64,000 bases of DNA from assembly GCA_037478935.1 (NCBI GenBank), contig JBBFLR010000003.1, positions 62,001-126,000 on the forward strand. Reading direction: 5' to 3'. The notes beneath the pieces are model-generated. The model did no database searches. It was not told the DNA's origin and saw nothing but the letters and a program-made list of their open reading frames with translations. The position numbers and the translations under genes are program-made. The DNA is from Candidatus Methanosuratincola sp. Lineage in GTDB: Archaea; Thermoproteota; Methanomethylicia; Methanomethylicales; Methanomethylicaceae. The stretch's first letter is position 1. Every line of letters starts with the position of its first letter. Below, piece by piece: positions 7,756 to 16,631 of the stretch.

Positions 7756-9600
7756 TTGGAAGAGCACAAGATGGCGCGCCTAGTAGCGCTCCTCCTCCGG
7801 GTTGAGTTCGACCTCGAGGAGGTCTCCGACGCGGTGCTGGAGGAGGCGAAGAGGGCGACTGGGAGCACCCTCGGCTTCGTCGGGACTATAGACCCGAAGA
7901 CGGGAGCGCTCGTCGGGCACACGACAAGGAAAGTGCCTGGGTGCGCGGTGCAGGGCGTCCCGGCGAGGGAGCCCGTGGCCCTTAAACCGGGTTCGGACGG
8001 GAAGTACCCTGCCCTGCTGGGACATGCATTGAACACGAAGATCCCGTTCTACACGAACTCGCCTGGGGAGCACCCAGCCTCGAAGGGGACGCCCGCGGGG
8101 CACGTCCCGATAAGGCAGTTCCTCGCCGTGCCCGTGTCGATGGACGCCCACTTCCTGCCGATGGGCCTGATCGCGTTGGCCAACCCGGAGAAAGGCGAGT
8201 ACAACGGGGACGACCTCGAGCACGTCTGCAGGGTTGCCTACTTCTTTGCCCTGGCGCTCCAGAGGAGGCTCCTCGAGGACGCGGTCAGGAGGAGCAGGGA
8301 CCGCTACATGGGCCTCTTCGAGGGGGCGCCGGTACCGCTGTTCGTCATAAGGGAGGACGGGGTCTTCGAAATGGTCAACAGGACGTTCTGCGCGCTCACG
8401 GGCTACACAAAGGAGGATATCGAGGGGAAGAGTAGCTGGCAGGAGTTCGTCCACCCGGAGGACCTGGAGAGGTTGCGCGGCTACCGGAGGAGGCGGCTCG
8501 CTGGTGAGGAAGCGCCCAATTCCTACGAGGTGAAGGTGATGAGGAAGGACGGTACCGTAGTCGAGTGTCAGCTGTACATAGTGTCACAGAAGGGCGGCGA
8601 GATATTGGGCGCGCTGGCGGACCTCACCGAGGTGAAGAGAGCCAAGAGGGAGCTGGAGAGGGCCAATAAAGAGCTCGAGAAGTACTCGGAGCATCTCAAG
8701 GAGCTCGTGGAGGAGAAGACCCGCGAGTTGGTGGAAAAGGAGAGGCTCGCCACGGTAGGCCAGGTGGCGCTGATGGTCGGACACGACCTGAGGAACCCGC
8801 TCCAGGCGGTCATGAACCTTGCGTTCATCATGAAGGAGGCGGCGGAGGAGGCGAGGATGTGCGCCGAAGAGCCCGCCTGCGCCGGCAGCGAACAGGGAAC
8901 CTATGCCTTATCTAGGCAGGAGGGGGCGTTGAAGGAAGGGTCCAGCGCTGAGCCTCAGGAGACTGCTCGGGAGCATCTTTTCAGGTTCGCGGATACCGTT
9001 TCGGGCCTGGCTGAGAAGCTAGAGAAGGGCGCCCGGTACATGGACAAGATAGTGTCGGACCTCCAGGAGCTTGGGAGGCCGTTCAACCCAGAGCGGGATC
9101 TCTCCCGGGTCAGTCTAAGGTCCGTGCTGGACCTCGCGCTCTCGGGCGTCGACGTGCCGGGGAACGTGGAGCTCTTGGTGGAGGGCGGGGAGGATGAAGA
9201 TGTGGTCATCCCCCAGCAGCTCACAGCGAGGGCGCTCAAGAACCTCGTGATAAACGCGGTGCAGGCTATGCCGGACGGCGGGAGGCTGACACTAGGCGCC
9301 AAGATCCTACACACTCCTGCTCCCGCTGAGGGGAAAGCTACCACCGACACAAACGCCACTGGGACTGGTGCCGCGGAGGCGGTCTTCACGGTCTCGGACA
9401 CTGGCGCTGGCATCCCTCCCGGGGTCATGAAGGAGCTCTTCAAGCCCTTTAGGACGACGAAGGCCAAGGGCACCGGGCTGGGGCTGGCGATAGTCAAGAG
9501 GATAGCCGACGCAGTCGGAGGGTCGGTCGAGGTGGAGTCAGCGCCAGGGAAGGGGACGAAGTTCACGCTGAGGGTGCCAGTCAAGTTCGCTCCTTGCTGA
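7756..9600 (+). CDS. GAF-PAS sensor histidine kinase, soluble
   Basis: Cytoplasmic two-component kinase of about 614 residues with no membrane helix. A GAF-like sensor occupies residues 1-175, PAS follows at about 185-300 (APVPLFVIREDG, then YTKEDIEGKS), then a coiled coil, the phospho-acceptor helix VGHDLRNPLQAV, and a C-terminal HATPase with N-box NLVINAVQAM, G1 DTGAGIPPG and G2 GTGLGLAIVK. A Gly/Ala/Glu-rich insert of about 45 residues interrupts the two dimerisation helices. The start is uncertain: TTG 7756 follows GGGAAGGTG by six bases, while TTG 7729, GTG 7747 and ATG 7771 are also possible. No response regulator is adjacent. The H-box is nearly identical to that of the kinase at 53283. 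Confidence 0.9.
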   Translation: MEEHKMARLVALLLRVEFDLEEVSDAVLEEAKRATGSTLGFVGTIDPKTGALVGHTTRKVPGCAVQGVPAREPVALKPGSDGKYPALLGHALNTKIPFYTNSPGEHPASKGTPAGHVPIRQFLAVPVSMDAHFLPMGLIALANPEKGEYNGDDLEHVCRVAYFFALALQRRLLEDAVRRSRDRYMGLFEGAPVPLFVIREDGVFEMVNRTFCALTGYTKEDIEGKSSWQEFVHPEDLERLRGYRRRRLAGEEAPNSYEVKVMRKDGTVVECQLYIVSQKGGEILGALADLTEVKRAKRELERANKELEKYSEHLKELVEEKTRELVEKERLATVGQVALMVGHDLRNPLQAVMNLAFIMKEAAEEARMCAEEPACAGSEQGTYALSRQEGALKEGSSAEPQETAREHLFRFADTVSGLAEKLEKGARYMDKIVSDLQELGRPFNPERDLSRVSLRSVLDLALSGVDVPGNVELLVEGGEDEDVVIPQQLTARALKNLVINAVQAMPDGGRLTLGAKILHTPAPAEGKATTDTNATGTGAAEAVFTVSDTGAGIPPGVMKELFKPFRTTKAKGTGLGLAIVKRIADAVGGSVEVESAPGKGTKFTLRVPVKFAPC

Positions 9601-10059
9601 TCCTGGCTGGAATGCCATTTAAGGCGCAGCCGTTTTTACTCGAATTCTCATGCGTGGATTGTCCTCGGAGTGCAGTCGGCGGTGTTAGCTGAGTGTTTCG
9701 GGTGTGTAGTTAATCTTGTAGTTGTAGATGCATCCAATTTAGTTGATTTTGTATTTATTATGAATGACGGATCTCAGTGCAGTTGATGGATAGAATGCCC
9801 ATCCGAAGTGCAACTGCAGCATCTTGTGTTCTTCCTCGACGTAGGCTGCCCCGAGACATGTAGGTGAGTCTACAGTCCGGCGTTCCAGGTGAAGGTTATC
9901 CTGTCATAGCCGACCGACTGCGCCTCTGTAGATTTAATTGCAATTGAGTACATCTGATGCTGAACTTTGCATGCTGGCAAGGACCGAATCCTTTTTTTGT
10001 CTGTTACCCCCTCATTCTCCGTAATCTATTCGATTCTATTGTGGTTGGCTGGTGTGCCT
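9601..10059. other. Gene-poor stretch with a possible broken small gene
   Basis: About 460 bases between the sensor kinase and the dihydrolipoamide dehydrogenase-like gene. The only protein-like signal is on the minus strand at 9739-9953 and is interrupted by a frame change (see separate entry). No RNA gene was recognised. Confidence 0.5.
9739..9953 (-). pseudogene. Possible frameshifted small gene of unknown function
   Basis: On the minus strand an ATG at 9953 opens a 27-codon frame with protein-like content (SVGYDRITFTWNAG) that hits TAG at 9870. In the next frame a stretch of about 50 codons follows immediately (GAAYVEEEHKMLQLHFGW, then AFYPSTALRSV) and ends at TAA 9739. One missing base near 9872 would join them into a protein of about 70 residues. 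This may be a decayed gene or a base-calling error; no family was recognised. Confidence 0.35.
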
Positions 10060-11535
10060 ATGGAGCGTTCATTCGACGTTGCTGTGATAGGTGGCGGGCC
10101 TGCGGGATACGTCTGCGCCCTCAGATCCGCGCAGCTAGGGAAGAGGGTCGCCCTCGTAGAGAGGGACCAGATCGGCGGGACCTGCTTGAACCGCGGTTGC
10201 GTCCCGATGAAGGCCTTCCTTTCGGTCGCAAAGACGATCAGGGACGCGAAGAGGGCTTCTCGGTCCGGGCTTGACGTCCAGATGAACCTGAACTTCGAGA
10301 AGACAGCTTCATGGACTAAATATGTTGTTGAAAGGTCTAGGAAGGGTATAGAGTTCCTTCTCAGGTCAAGGGGCGTAGAGCTCCTGAAGGGCGAGGCCAG
10401 GTTCGTCTCACCAGGTAAGATAGAGGTCATGCCAGACGGCGGGTTACTTGGCGCCGACTCCTTCGTCGTGGCTACCGGGTCGAGGCCCTACGACCTGCCA
10501 GACGTCAGGTTCGACTCTGCTGGGGTGATCAGCTCAGACGAAGTCTTCTCGCTGAGGGAGCTCCCCAGGTCGATATGCATCGTGGGCGGAGGGGTGATCG
10601 GCGTTGAGATGGCGACCGCGCTCTCGGAGATGGGATCCAAGGTGACGATTGTGGAGATAATGGATCAACTGCTCCCTGGGTGGTGCACCGAAGTGGTGAA
10701 GCCAGTCTACGACTCTCTCGGCAAGCTCGGCGTGGACATGCGGATCGGGAAGAGGATAGTCAAGCTCGAAAGGGTCGGAGGGGCGATCGCAGAGGGGGCA
10801 AGGAATGGCGGTGAAACGGCGGGTGAAGGTAGGTGCGGCTGCATGAGCGGCAGCAGATATGTGGCTACCCTCTCGGACGGGGGCACCGTCGAATGCGACT
10901 ATGTCCTGGTGGCTGTCGGGAGAAAGCCGAACACCGACGGGATCGGGCTTGGGGAGATAGGGGTCGAACTCGACCAGAAGGGCTTCGTCAAGGTCAACGA
11001 GAGGCTCGAGACTTCAGTGCCCGGCGTATACGCGGCTGGGGACGTTATCGGGGTCCCTTACCTGGCCCACCGCGCTTCGGACCAAGGCTACCAGATCGCG
11101 GAGATCATATCCGGCAGAAGGGACAAGTTCGAACCGCTCCCGGTGCCTTCCGTTGTATACTCTGACCCGGAGATCGCGGTCGTTGGGATGGACGAGGCAG
11201 GGGCTACAAAGATTGGTGTAGAGACCGTGACGGGAACTTTCCAGCTTGCCGCGCTCGCGAGGGCGATGACAATGAACCGCCCGGAGGGCTTTGTGAAGCT
11301 GGTGGCTGATAAGGGGAGCCGAAGGATAATTGGGTGCCAGATCGTCGGTGCGAACGCGTCTGACATCATAGGCGCATGCGTCCTGGCAGTCCAAACGGGG
11401 ATGGCGCTTGAGGGGCTGGCTTCGTCGGTGATGCCCCACCCGACGCTGGTAGAGTCGCTGATGGAGTGCGCGAGGGTTGCAGCGGGGGAGCCGCTCCATG
11501 GGCCGCCTAGCGAAAGAAAGGAGAGCCTGAGATAG
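10060..11535 (+). CDS. Dihydrolipoamide dehydrogenase-like flavoprotein disulfide reductase
   Basis: FAD-dependent disulfide oxidoreductase of 491 residues. FAD-binding GGGPAGYVCAL is at residues 11-21, the redox pair C42/C47 lies in GTCLNRGCVPMK, the second dinucleotide-binding motif is GGGVIGVEMA, and AAGDVIG marks the FAD site. The C-terminal interface segment MPHPTLVESL corresponds to the His-Pro-Thr-x-x-Glu active-site motif of E3 enzymes. A 30-residue Gly-rich insert with Cys-Gly-Cys lies in the NAD domain. ATG 10060 is chosen because GGCTGGTG precedes it; upstream residues are hydrophobic but unsupported. No 2-oxoacid dehydrogenase or glycine-cleavage gene is adjacent, so the partner is unknown. 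Confidence 0.88.
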   Translation: MERSFDVAVIGGGPAGYVCALRSAQLGKRVALVERDQIGGTCLNRGCVPMKAFLSVAKTIRDAKRASRSGLDVQMNLNFEKTASWTKYVVERSRKGIEFLLRSRGVELLKGEARFVSPGKIEVMPDGGLLGADSFVVATGSRPYDLPDVRFDSAGVISSDEVFSLRELPRSICIVGGGVIGVEMATALSEMGSKVTIVEIMDQLLPGWCTEVVKPVYDSLGKLGVDMRIGKRIVKLERVGGAIAEGARNGGETAGEGRCGCMSGSRYVATLSDGGTVECDYVLVAVGRKPNTDGIGLGEIGVELDQKGFVKVNERLETSVPGVYAAGDVIGVPYLAHRASDQGYQIAEIISGRRDKFEPLPVPSVVYSDPEIAVVGMDEAGATKIGVETVTGTFQLAALARAMTMNRPEGFVKLVADKGSRRIIGCQIVGANASDIIGACVLAVQTGMALEGLASSVMPHPTLVESLMECARVAAGEPLHGPPSERKESLR

Positions 11536-11764
11536 GACACGGTTGGTCGATCAGGCTGAAACAAATCCAAAAGGCGATCGAATCGATCCTGCTGCCCACC
11601 TTGCCTGTAGAAAAAAATCCCTTGGGCTCGTTGGGACCCCTAGTCGGCTTTGAGCGTCCGCTCGGCCGGGCTCCATGAGTTGCGCACATGCAATAATAAA
11701 CGACACGGTTAATAGTAATCGCTGCCCATACCTGCTTACTTGAAGGGCCGGAGGGAGAACGCCT

Positions 11765-12859
11765 TTGGGGACCAGGTTTCATTTAAGCCCTAAGAAGCTG
11801 GCGGTAATAGCCGGGGTAGCCATCCTCCTGATCTACCTTTATTTCGTCGGCTTCTGGGAGGTCGTCCAAATCATAATGACGCTCGACCCGAGAACAGCCG
11901 TACTTGCCATACTGATCGACGTCCTCTGCATCTCGCTCTTCACGCTGAGCTGGAAGGTCCTGCTCGCTCCTCCAGGTATGAGTTTTCTCCGCTCCTTCGA
12001 GGTCGTCCTGGTCAGCATCTTCGGGGACATGATGATACCAACCGGGTCCGTCTCCGGCGAGATCGTTCGTATCACCATGACTACGAAGAAGTCGCGCCTG
12101 AGCCTCGGCGAGGCTACCGCGAGCGTCGTCCTGCACCGCCTCATCCTCGCGGTCACATTCTGCGGGGTCCTCGGGCTGGGCATAGCCTTCCTTGCCACGA
12201 CCGATACGAAGCCGCTGAGTGCATTCTACTCATTCATCGTACTGGGGGCTGCGACAATAGCCGTCAGCGTCGTTGGGGCTTACCTGGCGGTCAACTCGAA
12301 GAAGTTTGAGAAGCACCTCTGCGCCTTCATATCCAAGGTCGCCCCGCTTATCAAACGCGTAAAGCGCGGCTACGATGCCGAGAGGAGCACCGCTAAGGCG
12401 GTGAGCGCCCTCTGCGCCTTCCAGGGATCGATGAGGGGGGCAAGAAAGCGGGTCCTCTTCGCATCCGCCGCGATTGCGACTGTTAGGTACTTCTTGGTCG
12501 CGCTGATACCCTACCTGATGTTCCAGTCCATAGGATACCCGGTCTCCTACTGGGTCGTGCTCGTGGTCTCGATCTTCGTCAGCATGGTCCAGCTTATGCC
12601 TATAGGCATCCCGGGCCTGGTCGGGGTTATCGAGGTCTCGATGACCGGTTTCTTCATTGGCTTCGGCATCCCGGCCGGCATCGCAGCCTCTGTTACCATA
12701 CTCTCCAGGCTGGTCATGTTCTGGTTCGAGCTCTTAATAAGCGGCATAACCACCTCATATGTTGGCGTTAAGGTCGCTCTCGAGAACGGAAAAGGCAACG
12801 GTTTGGAGACAACTGTTTCTTCTGAAAAATCCCTCCCTGATCCATCGGTATCCGCCTGA
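11765..12859 (+). CDS. Flippase-like membrane protein, UPF0104/LPG-synthase transmembrane family
   Basis: Integral membrane protein of 364 residues resembling the transmembrane domain of lysylphosphatidylglycerol synthase (UPF0104), a family implicated in lipid or glycolipid movement. About eight hydrophobic segments are visible, beginning with residues 13-33. The SGEIVRITMTTKK segment and the C-terminal PIGIPGLVGVIEVS stretch match the conserved loop pattern of the family. TTG 11765 is accepted because GGAGGGAGAA is about seven bases upstream and no better start exists. The soluble synthase domain of bacterial MprF is absent, as is usual in archaea. Substrate is unknown. Confidence 0.8.
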   Translation: MGTRFHLSPKKLAVIAGVAILLIYLYFVGFWEVVQIIMTLDPRTAVLAILIDVLCISLFTLSWKVLLAPPGMSFLRSFEVVLVSIFGDMMIPTGSVSGEIVRITMTTKKSRLSLGEATASVVLHRLILAVTFCGVLGLGIAFLATTDTKPLSAFYSFIVLGAATIAVSVVGAYLAVNSKKFEKHLCAFISKVAPLIKRVKRGYDAERSTAKAVSALCAFQGSMRGARKRVLFASAAIATVRYFLVALIPYLMFQSIGYPVSYWVVLVVSIFVSMVQLMPIGIPGLVGVIEVSMTGFFIGFGIPAGIAASVTILSRLVMFWFELLISGITTSYVGVKVALENGKGNGLETTVSSEKSLPDPSVSA

Positions 12860-13062
12860 GCGTTCGGGTCTGCACTGCTTGACGCAGGCGAAGAGCCTCC
12901 TCCGACAAGCGGGATGGTTATTTCACTGCTCCACTAATGCGTATGAAAAAGCCAAGCCCCAACGGGAGATGACCTATTGCAAATTGTAATAAAATGCAAA
13001 TAATGATGAAAAATATAAAAATGATAAAGTAAAATAATAATAATATAGGGTAAATTTTACTT

Positions 13063-14028
13063 ATGGCAAAGATCAGGAAGCTCCCTCCCAAGAAGTACCT
13101 GTCCACGCTGAAGTATGCTTCCCTAAACTACTTGTGTAGGGACTTCCGTTACCCTTTCTATTGCACCTTCAAGGTTATCCAGCGCTGCGACTCAAGGTGC
13201 GAGTTCTGCGACGTCTGGAGGAAACGGATGCCGGACATGCCCACTGAGAAAGTCCTCAGGATCATCGATAATGTGGCGAACTCGAGCGTAGTCCTCCTGA
13301 GCATGGAGGGGGGAGAACCGCTCCTCCGGAAGGACATCGGTGACATACTCGAGTACGTGCACACGAAACCACTGTACCTCCTCTTCACCACCAGCGGCAA
13401 GCTGATAGACCGGGTACCGATGAGGGATTACGCAAAGTCGATAGACTTCCTCCATGTCAGCATCGATGAGGGCCACGGTAACCTCGACCTCTTAGAGAGC
13501 CTCCCCGAATACGTCACGTGGGGCCCCACGGTGTGCGCCCAGATCGTCGTTATGCGGGAGCACTTGAAAGACTTGGAGTGGAAGGTGAGGCAGTGCCACA
13601 GGGTTGGCGCTAAGGCAGTCGTGATGCCCGCATGCCACCTGCCGGGCACTGACAACTACCTGCCTGAGATCGCTGCTTTCAGGGACGAGGTCCTCCGTCT
13701 GAAGAAGAGATATCCCCAGACCATCATAACCACGGAGCGGTACCTACGGACACTCGACGTCCCCCACAGCTGCAACACCGCCTCGGTGCTGGTTGACGCC
13801 GACGGGAGGCTATACTACCCGTGCAACATCAACCCGGTCTGCAGCATAGACGCCTCTGAAGAGCCGATCATGGACTTCCTCGTCTCGGAGAGGGCTAGGG
13901 AGTGCAGGGCGAGGATGAGGCTCTGTGACAGGAACTGCCACTGCTACCTCTACTTCGCGATGGACTCCCATCTCTCGATCAGGAGTACAGTCTCGGCGCT
14001 TGAACCGTACCTGAGCGGGCTATTCTGA
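13063..14028 (+). CDS. Radical SAM protein with C-terminal cysteine-rich (SPASM-like) region
   Basis: Protein of 321 residues. The radical SAM [4Fe-4S] cluster ligands C42, C46 and C49 are in RCDSRCEFCDVW, followed by the MEGGEPLLR motif that contacts S-adenosylmethionine. The C-terminal third has further cysteines (HSCNTAS, YYPCNINPVC, RLCDRNCHC), suggesting an auxiliary Fe-S cluster as in SPASM or twitch enzymes. The substrate is unknown. No precursor peptide gene is obvious next door, and the next gene on the same strand is a flavodoxin. The gene is preceded by a very AT-rich stretch containing AATATAAAAATG near 13011-13022 as a probable promoter. Confidence 0.88.
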   Translation: MAKIRKLPPKKYLSTLKYASLNYLCRDFRYPFYCTFKVIQRCDSRCEFCDVWRKRMPDMPTEKVLRIIDNVANSSVVLLSMEGGEPLLRKDIGDILEYVHTKPLYLLFTTSGKLIDRVPMRDYAKSIDFLHVSIDEGHGNLDLLESLPEYVTWGPTVCAQIVVMREHLKDLEWKVRQCHRVGAKAVVMPACHLPGTDNYLPEIAAFRDEVLRLKKRYPQTIITTERYLRTLDVPHSCNTASVLVDADGRLYYPCNINPVCSIDASEEPIMDFLVSERARECRARMRLCDRNCHCYLYFAMDSHLSIRSTVSALEPYLSGLF

Positions 14029-14162
14029 ATCCTCGGGCATCGCAAAGGCGCTTTTCCATGCCTTCCCTATCAATTGCTGGGTGTGCTAGTGGCACGAGGC
14101 TTCCTGCCGACCTCGCAAAATTTCAATCTTTCTTTTAGAAGTTTGCCGCTGCCGCCGTCCAA

Positions 14163-14173
14163 TTTTTTTATAG
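14163..14173 (+). promoter_or_regulatory. TATA box of flavodoxin gene
   Basis: TTTTTTTATAG at 14163-14173 is 36-46 bases before ATG 14209, consistent with a short leader. Confidence 0.55.
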
Positions 14174-14208
14174 ATTACTAAATAAGGCACGAAGACCAGC
14201 CATAGCGT

Positions 14209-14757
14209 ATGCAGAATGCTTTGGTAGTTTACGGAACCAGGACCGGTGCCGCCGCGTTCACTGCTCATGAGATTGCCCAGGAGCTCCAGCGCTTGGGTGT
14301 TGAAACAAGGGTCATAGACGCCAAGAAGGAAGAGGTTCGGTCTATAGACCAGTACGACCTGATAGTCGTGGGGAGCGGCATCCAGATGGGCAGGTGGACT
14401 GGGGACGCCGACTCGTTCCTTAAGAGGTTCAGGAAGGAGCTGGCAAAGAAGAAGGTGGCACTCTTCGTCAACTGCGGATCCGCCGTCGAGTCAATGAACG
14501 AGGGCAAGCCTGAAGTTGCCACAAACGCAAGGAGGAAGTACTTGGAGGAGAAGGCTACCCAATACGGTTTGACCCCTGTGGCACTGGGCTTCTTCGGCGC
14601 AGTCTACAACTTCAACGAGATGCCGTGGATAATAAGGAAGGGTATGGAACATGAGCGCCCAAAGCTCGCTTCCTACAGGCAGCCGGAGCTTGGTGTTTAC
14701 GATACGCGGGACGTAGAGGGCATCAGGGATTGGGCAAGGAATCTCTTGGCGAGATAA
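14209..14757 (+). CDS. Flavodoxin-domain protein
   Basis: Protein of 182 residues with a flavodoxin fold. The FMN phosphate loop is YGTRTGAAAFTA at residues 8-19, the central strand DLIVVGSGIQMG follows near residue 50, and a third FMN-contact loop is FVNCGSAVE. This pattern matches stand-alone flavodoxins of the protoporphyrinogen oxidase HemG type. It may supply electrons to redox enzymes such as the radical SAM protein encoded 180 bases upstream on the same strand, but it has its own TATA box, so coupling is only a suggestion. Confidence 0.85.
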   Translation: MQNALVVYGTRTGAAAFTAHEIAQELQRLGVETRVIDAKKEEVRSIDQYDLIVVGSGIQMGRWTGDADSFLKRFRKELAKKKVALFVNCGSAVESMNEGKPEVATNARRKYLEEKATQYGLTPVALGFFGAVYNFNEMPWIIRKGMEHERPKLASYRQPELGVYDTRDVEGIRDWARNLLAR

Positions 14758-14952
14758 AGGGGACTTCGCCCTCCTGGAAGGAACCAGATTTGTTGTTTGA
14801 TACATGAATCTTTGGCCTTCTCCCGTAGGGAAGCTTCCTATCCGTGTTTATTTGATACACTATTCTATCTGGACTGATCTGAGCGGATAAACTGCCATGG
14901 CATCGCATCTGATTTGAAGAGCAGTGCTACATCTTTAACTTAACTAGGCACT

Positions 14953-14978
14953 ATCCTGCCAAAAAATCCTGCCAAAAA
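14953..14978. repeat. 13-base perfect tandem duplication
   Basis: The unit ATCCTGCCAAAAA occurs twice in direct contact. It lies about 75 bases before a TATA box. Meaning unknown; probably replication slippage. Confidence 0.8.
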
Positions 14979-15049
14979 CAAGGGAAGAGTGCCTCTGACC
15001 AATTTTTGACTGGAGGGATGAACAGTGACCACGCTGGCTAAAAATAAAT

Positions 15050-15057
15050 TTTTATAA
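15050..15057 (+). promoter_or_regulatory. TATA box of small membrane protein gene
   Basis: TTTTATAA lies about 26 bases before TTG 15079 and about 58 before ATG 15112, so the mRNA probably has a short leader that carries the ribosome site GGAAGGTGATG. Confidence 0.5.
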
Positions 15058-15111
15058 TGCTAAGGCTCCCGTAGTTAGTTGCCGTCAGGCATTCAGGAAG
15101 GTGATGCAGTC

Positions 15112-15345
15112 ATGGGCGCCGATCTTGCTCCAATCCAGTTGCTCGGGGCCCTCCTTCTGGTTCTCGGGGTCATCCTCTTCGTGATGCCCTTCCTTCTCGA
15201 GAGGATCCCATCGCTTGAGAACGTCCCTTGGATCCTGATCTATGTCTATAGGAGCGACGGTTTCGTCTTCATAACCTCCCCGATCCTGATCATCATCAGC
15301 CTGCTGTCGATCCTGTGGTACTTCCTCAGCAACGCCCGGGTCTGA
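15112..15345 (+). CDS. Small two-helix membrane protein
   Basis: Product of 77 residues with two hydrophobic segments (residues about 8-27 and 50-72) separated by a short loop with LERIPSLENVPW. I do not recognise the family. ATG 15112 is chosen because GGAAGGTGATG is just upstream; TTG 15079 would be almost leaderless and adds 11 residues. A promoter, ribosome site and membrane-like composition support it as a real gene. The next gene converges from the other strand. Confidence 0.65.
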   Translation: MGADLAPIQLLGALLLVLGVILFVMPFLLERIPSLENVPWILIYVYRSDGFVFITSPILIIISLLSILWYFLSNARV

Positions 15346-15723
15346 ATAATGGTAAATTAACTGTGTTATCGTTTGATGTTTCCATGAAAAATAACATTCT
15401 ACCTACAGATCGCCCCCTTCTATGACAGGGAACCCAGTGACTATCCCACACTGTCGTATGGGGACTCCCCACCGAATAAGTTAAATGATATCCGTTTCAG
15501 ACCGGATGATCTTATCTGATCTAATCTAAACGCGATTCTATTAAGTTCGCAATTGCGACTTTGGAGCCGGTGGAAGACAAGATTCGCCGCCTTTCAAAGA
15601 AGCCCTAACTGAAGCCGGCTTCTGTCCCCGCGACCTCCATTGTCGCTCGAAGCAGGAACCCGATCCACTGTGGCACAGTTTCCTGCGCATACAGCTGATT
15701 CAACTGCAGTTTGAAAGCTGGAC
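15346..15723. other. Gene-free stretch between convergent genes
   Basis: About 380 bases between the small membrane protein and the 3' end of the PAP2 gene. I see no protein-like frame, RNA gene or clear terminator in it. Confidence 0.5.
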
Positions 15724-16473
15724 CTACTCTTTCCAGAGGCGGTCGAAGAGCAGCTTCCCGACCACGATCGCCAATGCAACTCCCGCGATCTCGTCGGCTA
15801 TGTAGTGCTGCTTAACAAAGAGGGTCGAGAGGACGACCCCCGCAGCTATGAATGCGGCGGCAAGCTCGGCGCCCCTCGTCTTGACGCTCGGCTTCACCTT
15901 CCTGTACCTGTGCCAGGCGTACGCGCATATCGTGGACACCGCAGCGTGGAGGGACGGGAAGCAGTTGAATGACGTATCCCCCTCCCAGAACGCATAGACC
16001 TGTTCTGCCCAGAAGCCTTGCACCGGGTCTGCCAGGAACTCGAGGCGCCACCAGTAGGTCGAGACTGGGAAGACGACATAGACGGCGAGGGCTATCGCAT
16101 TAATCGCAACGAGGGCCCACCCGAGCGCATACCCCCTTCTGTACTCTACAAGCCCGAAGAAGACCATCGTGGCGGCGGCGAACGGATAGAACAGAAAGAC
16201 ATAGAAGACCACGAACTCCGGCACGAATGGTATGCCGTTCTCCAGCCCTCCCGTTAGGAAGTCGAGGCGGTACCCTGCTCCGGGCGGGTAGAGCTGCCCT
16301 GTCCAGTCATAGCCGATGTTGTTAAGCAGCACGAAGAAGACGATCAACATCAAAAAGACATTCCCGAGCGCGTAGCTAAGGTACTCGCTGAGTCGTGTCG
16401 ACCTCCCGCCGAAGAACGCCCTCTCGACGGTCCCCTGCAGCCTTTCGTGGATACCCATCTCAAGCGCACCCAT
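15724..16473 (-). CDS. PAP2-superfamily membrane phosphatase
   Basis: Integral membrane protein of 249 residues with about six hydrophobic segments. The phosphatase signature is visible as FPSLHAAVS (motif 2, catalytic His) and STLFVKQHYIADEIAG (motif 3, nucleophile His and Asp). A basic stretch upstream stands for motif 1. Substrates in this superfamily are lipid phosphates or inositol-phosphate lipids; which one cannot be said here. A TATA-like ACTTATACA on the minus strand at about 16499-16507 predicts transcription near 16476, so ATG 16473 would be leaderless; ATG 16458 is an alternative. Confidence 0.85.
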   Translation of the reverse strand: MGALEMGIHERLQGTVERAFFGGRSTRLSEYLSYALGNVFLMLIVFFVLLNNIGYDWTGQLYPPGAGYRLDFLTGGLENGIPFVPEFVVFYVFLFYPFAAATMVFFGLVEYRRGYALGWALVAINAIALAVYVVFPVSTYWWRLEFLADPVQGFWAEQVYAFWEGDTSFNCFPSLHAAVSTICAYAWHRYRKVKPSVKTRGAELAAAFIAAGVVLSTLFVKQHYIADEIAGVALAIVVGKLLFDRLWKE

Positions 16474-16498
16474 GGTGATGTCAATACTCTGCCAGTTT

Positions 16499-16507
16499 GG
16501 TTGTATA
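16499..16507 (-). promoter_or_regulatory. TATA box of PAP2 gene
   Basis: ACTTATACA, read on the minus strand, lies about 27-30 bases before ATG 16473, the spacing expected for a leaderless archaeal mRNA. Confidence 0.5.
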
Positions 16508-16593
16508 AGTAGATTGCTCCGCCCGACTTCTCAACCCCGCCCCGTTACGCGTTCAGCCGGGCTTGGCAATCCTTTAGTGATTTCAGGGTAATA

Positions 16594-16603
16594 CTTTATA
16601 AAT
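16594..16603 (+). promoter_or_regulatory. TATA box of V4R gene
   Basis: CTTTATAAAT is 29-38 bases before ATG 16632. It faces away from the PAP2 promoter about 90 bases to the left. Confidence 0.6.
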
Positions 16604-16631
16604 GCCTTTTATCCACTAAAAAGGACTAATA

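Larger units (their letters stand above)
14758..15111. other. Gene-free stretch with a tandem repeat and a promoter
   Basis: About 350 bases between the flavodoxin and a small membrane protein. It contains a perfect 13-base tandem duplication at 14953-14978 and the TATA box at 15050-15057. No protein-like frame or RNA gene was recognised. Confidence 0.5.

Noticed and set aside
11507-11782. 91-codon minus-strand frame between the dehydrogenase-like and flippase-like genes
   Set aside because: No start signal, overlaps both neighbours, random-looking composition.
12759-12989. 76-codon frame after the flippase-like gene
   Set aside because: Overlaps the end of the real gene and has no ribosome site.
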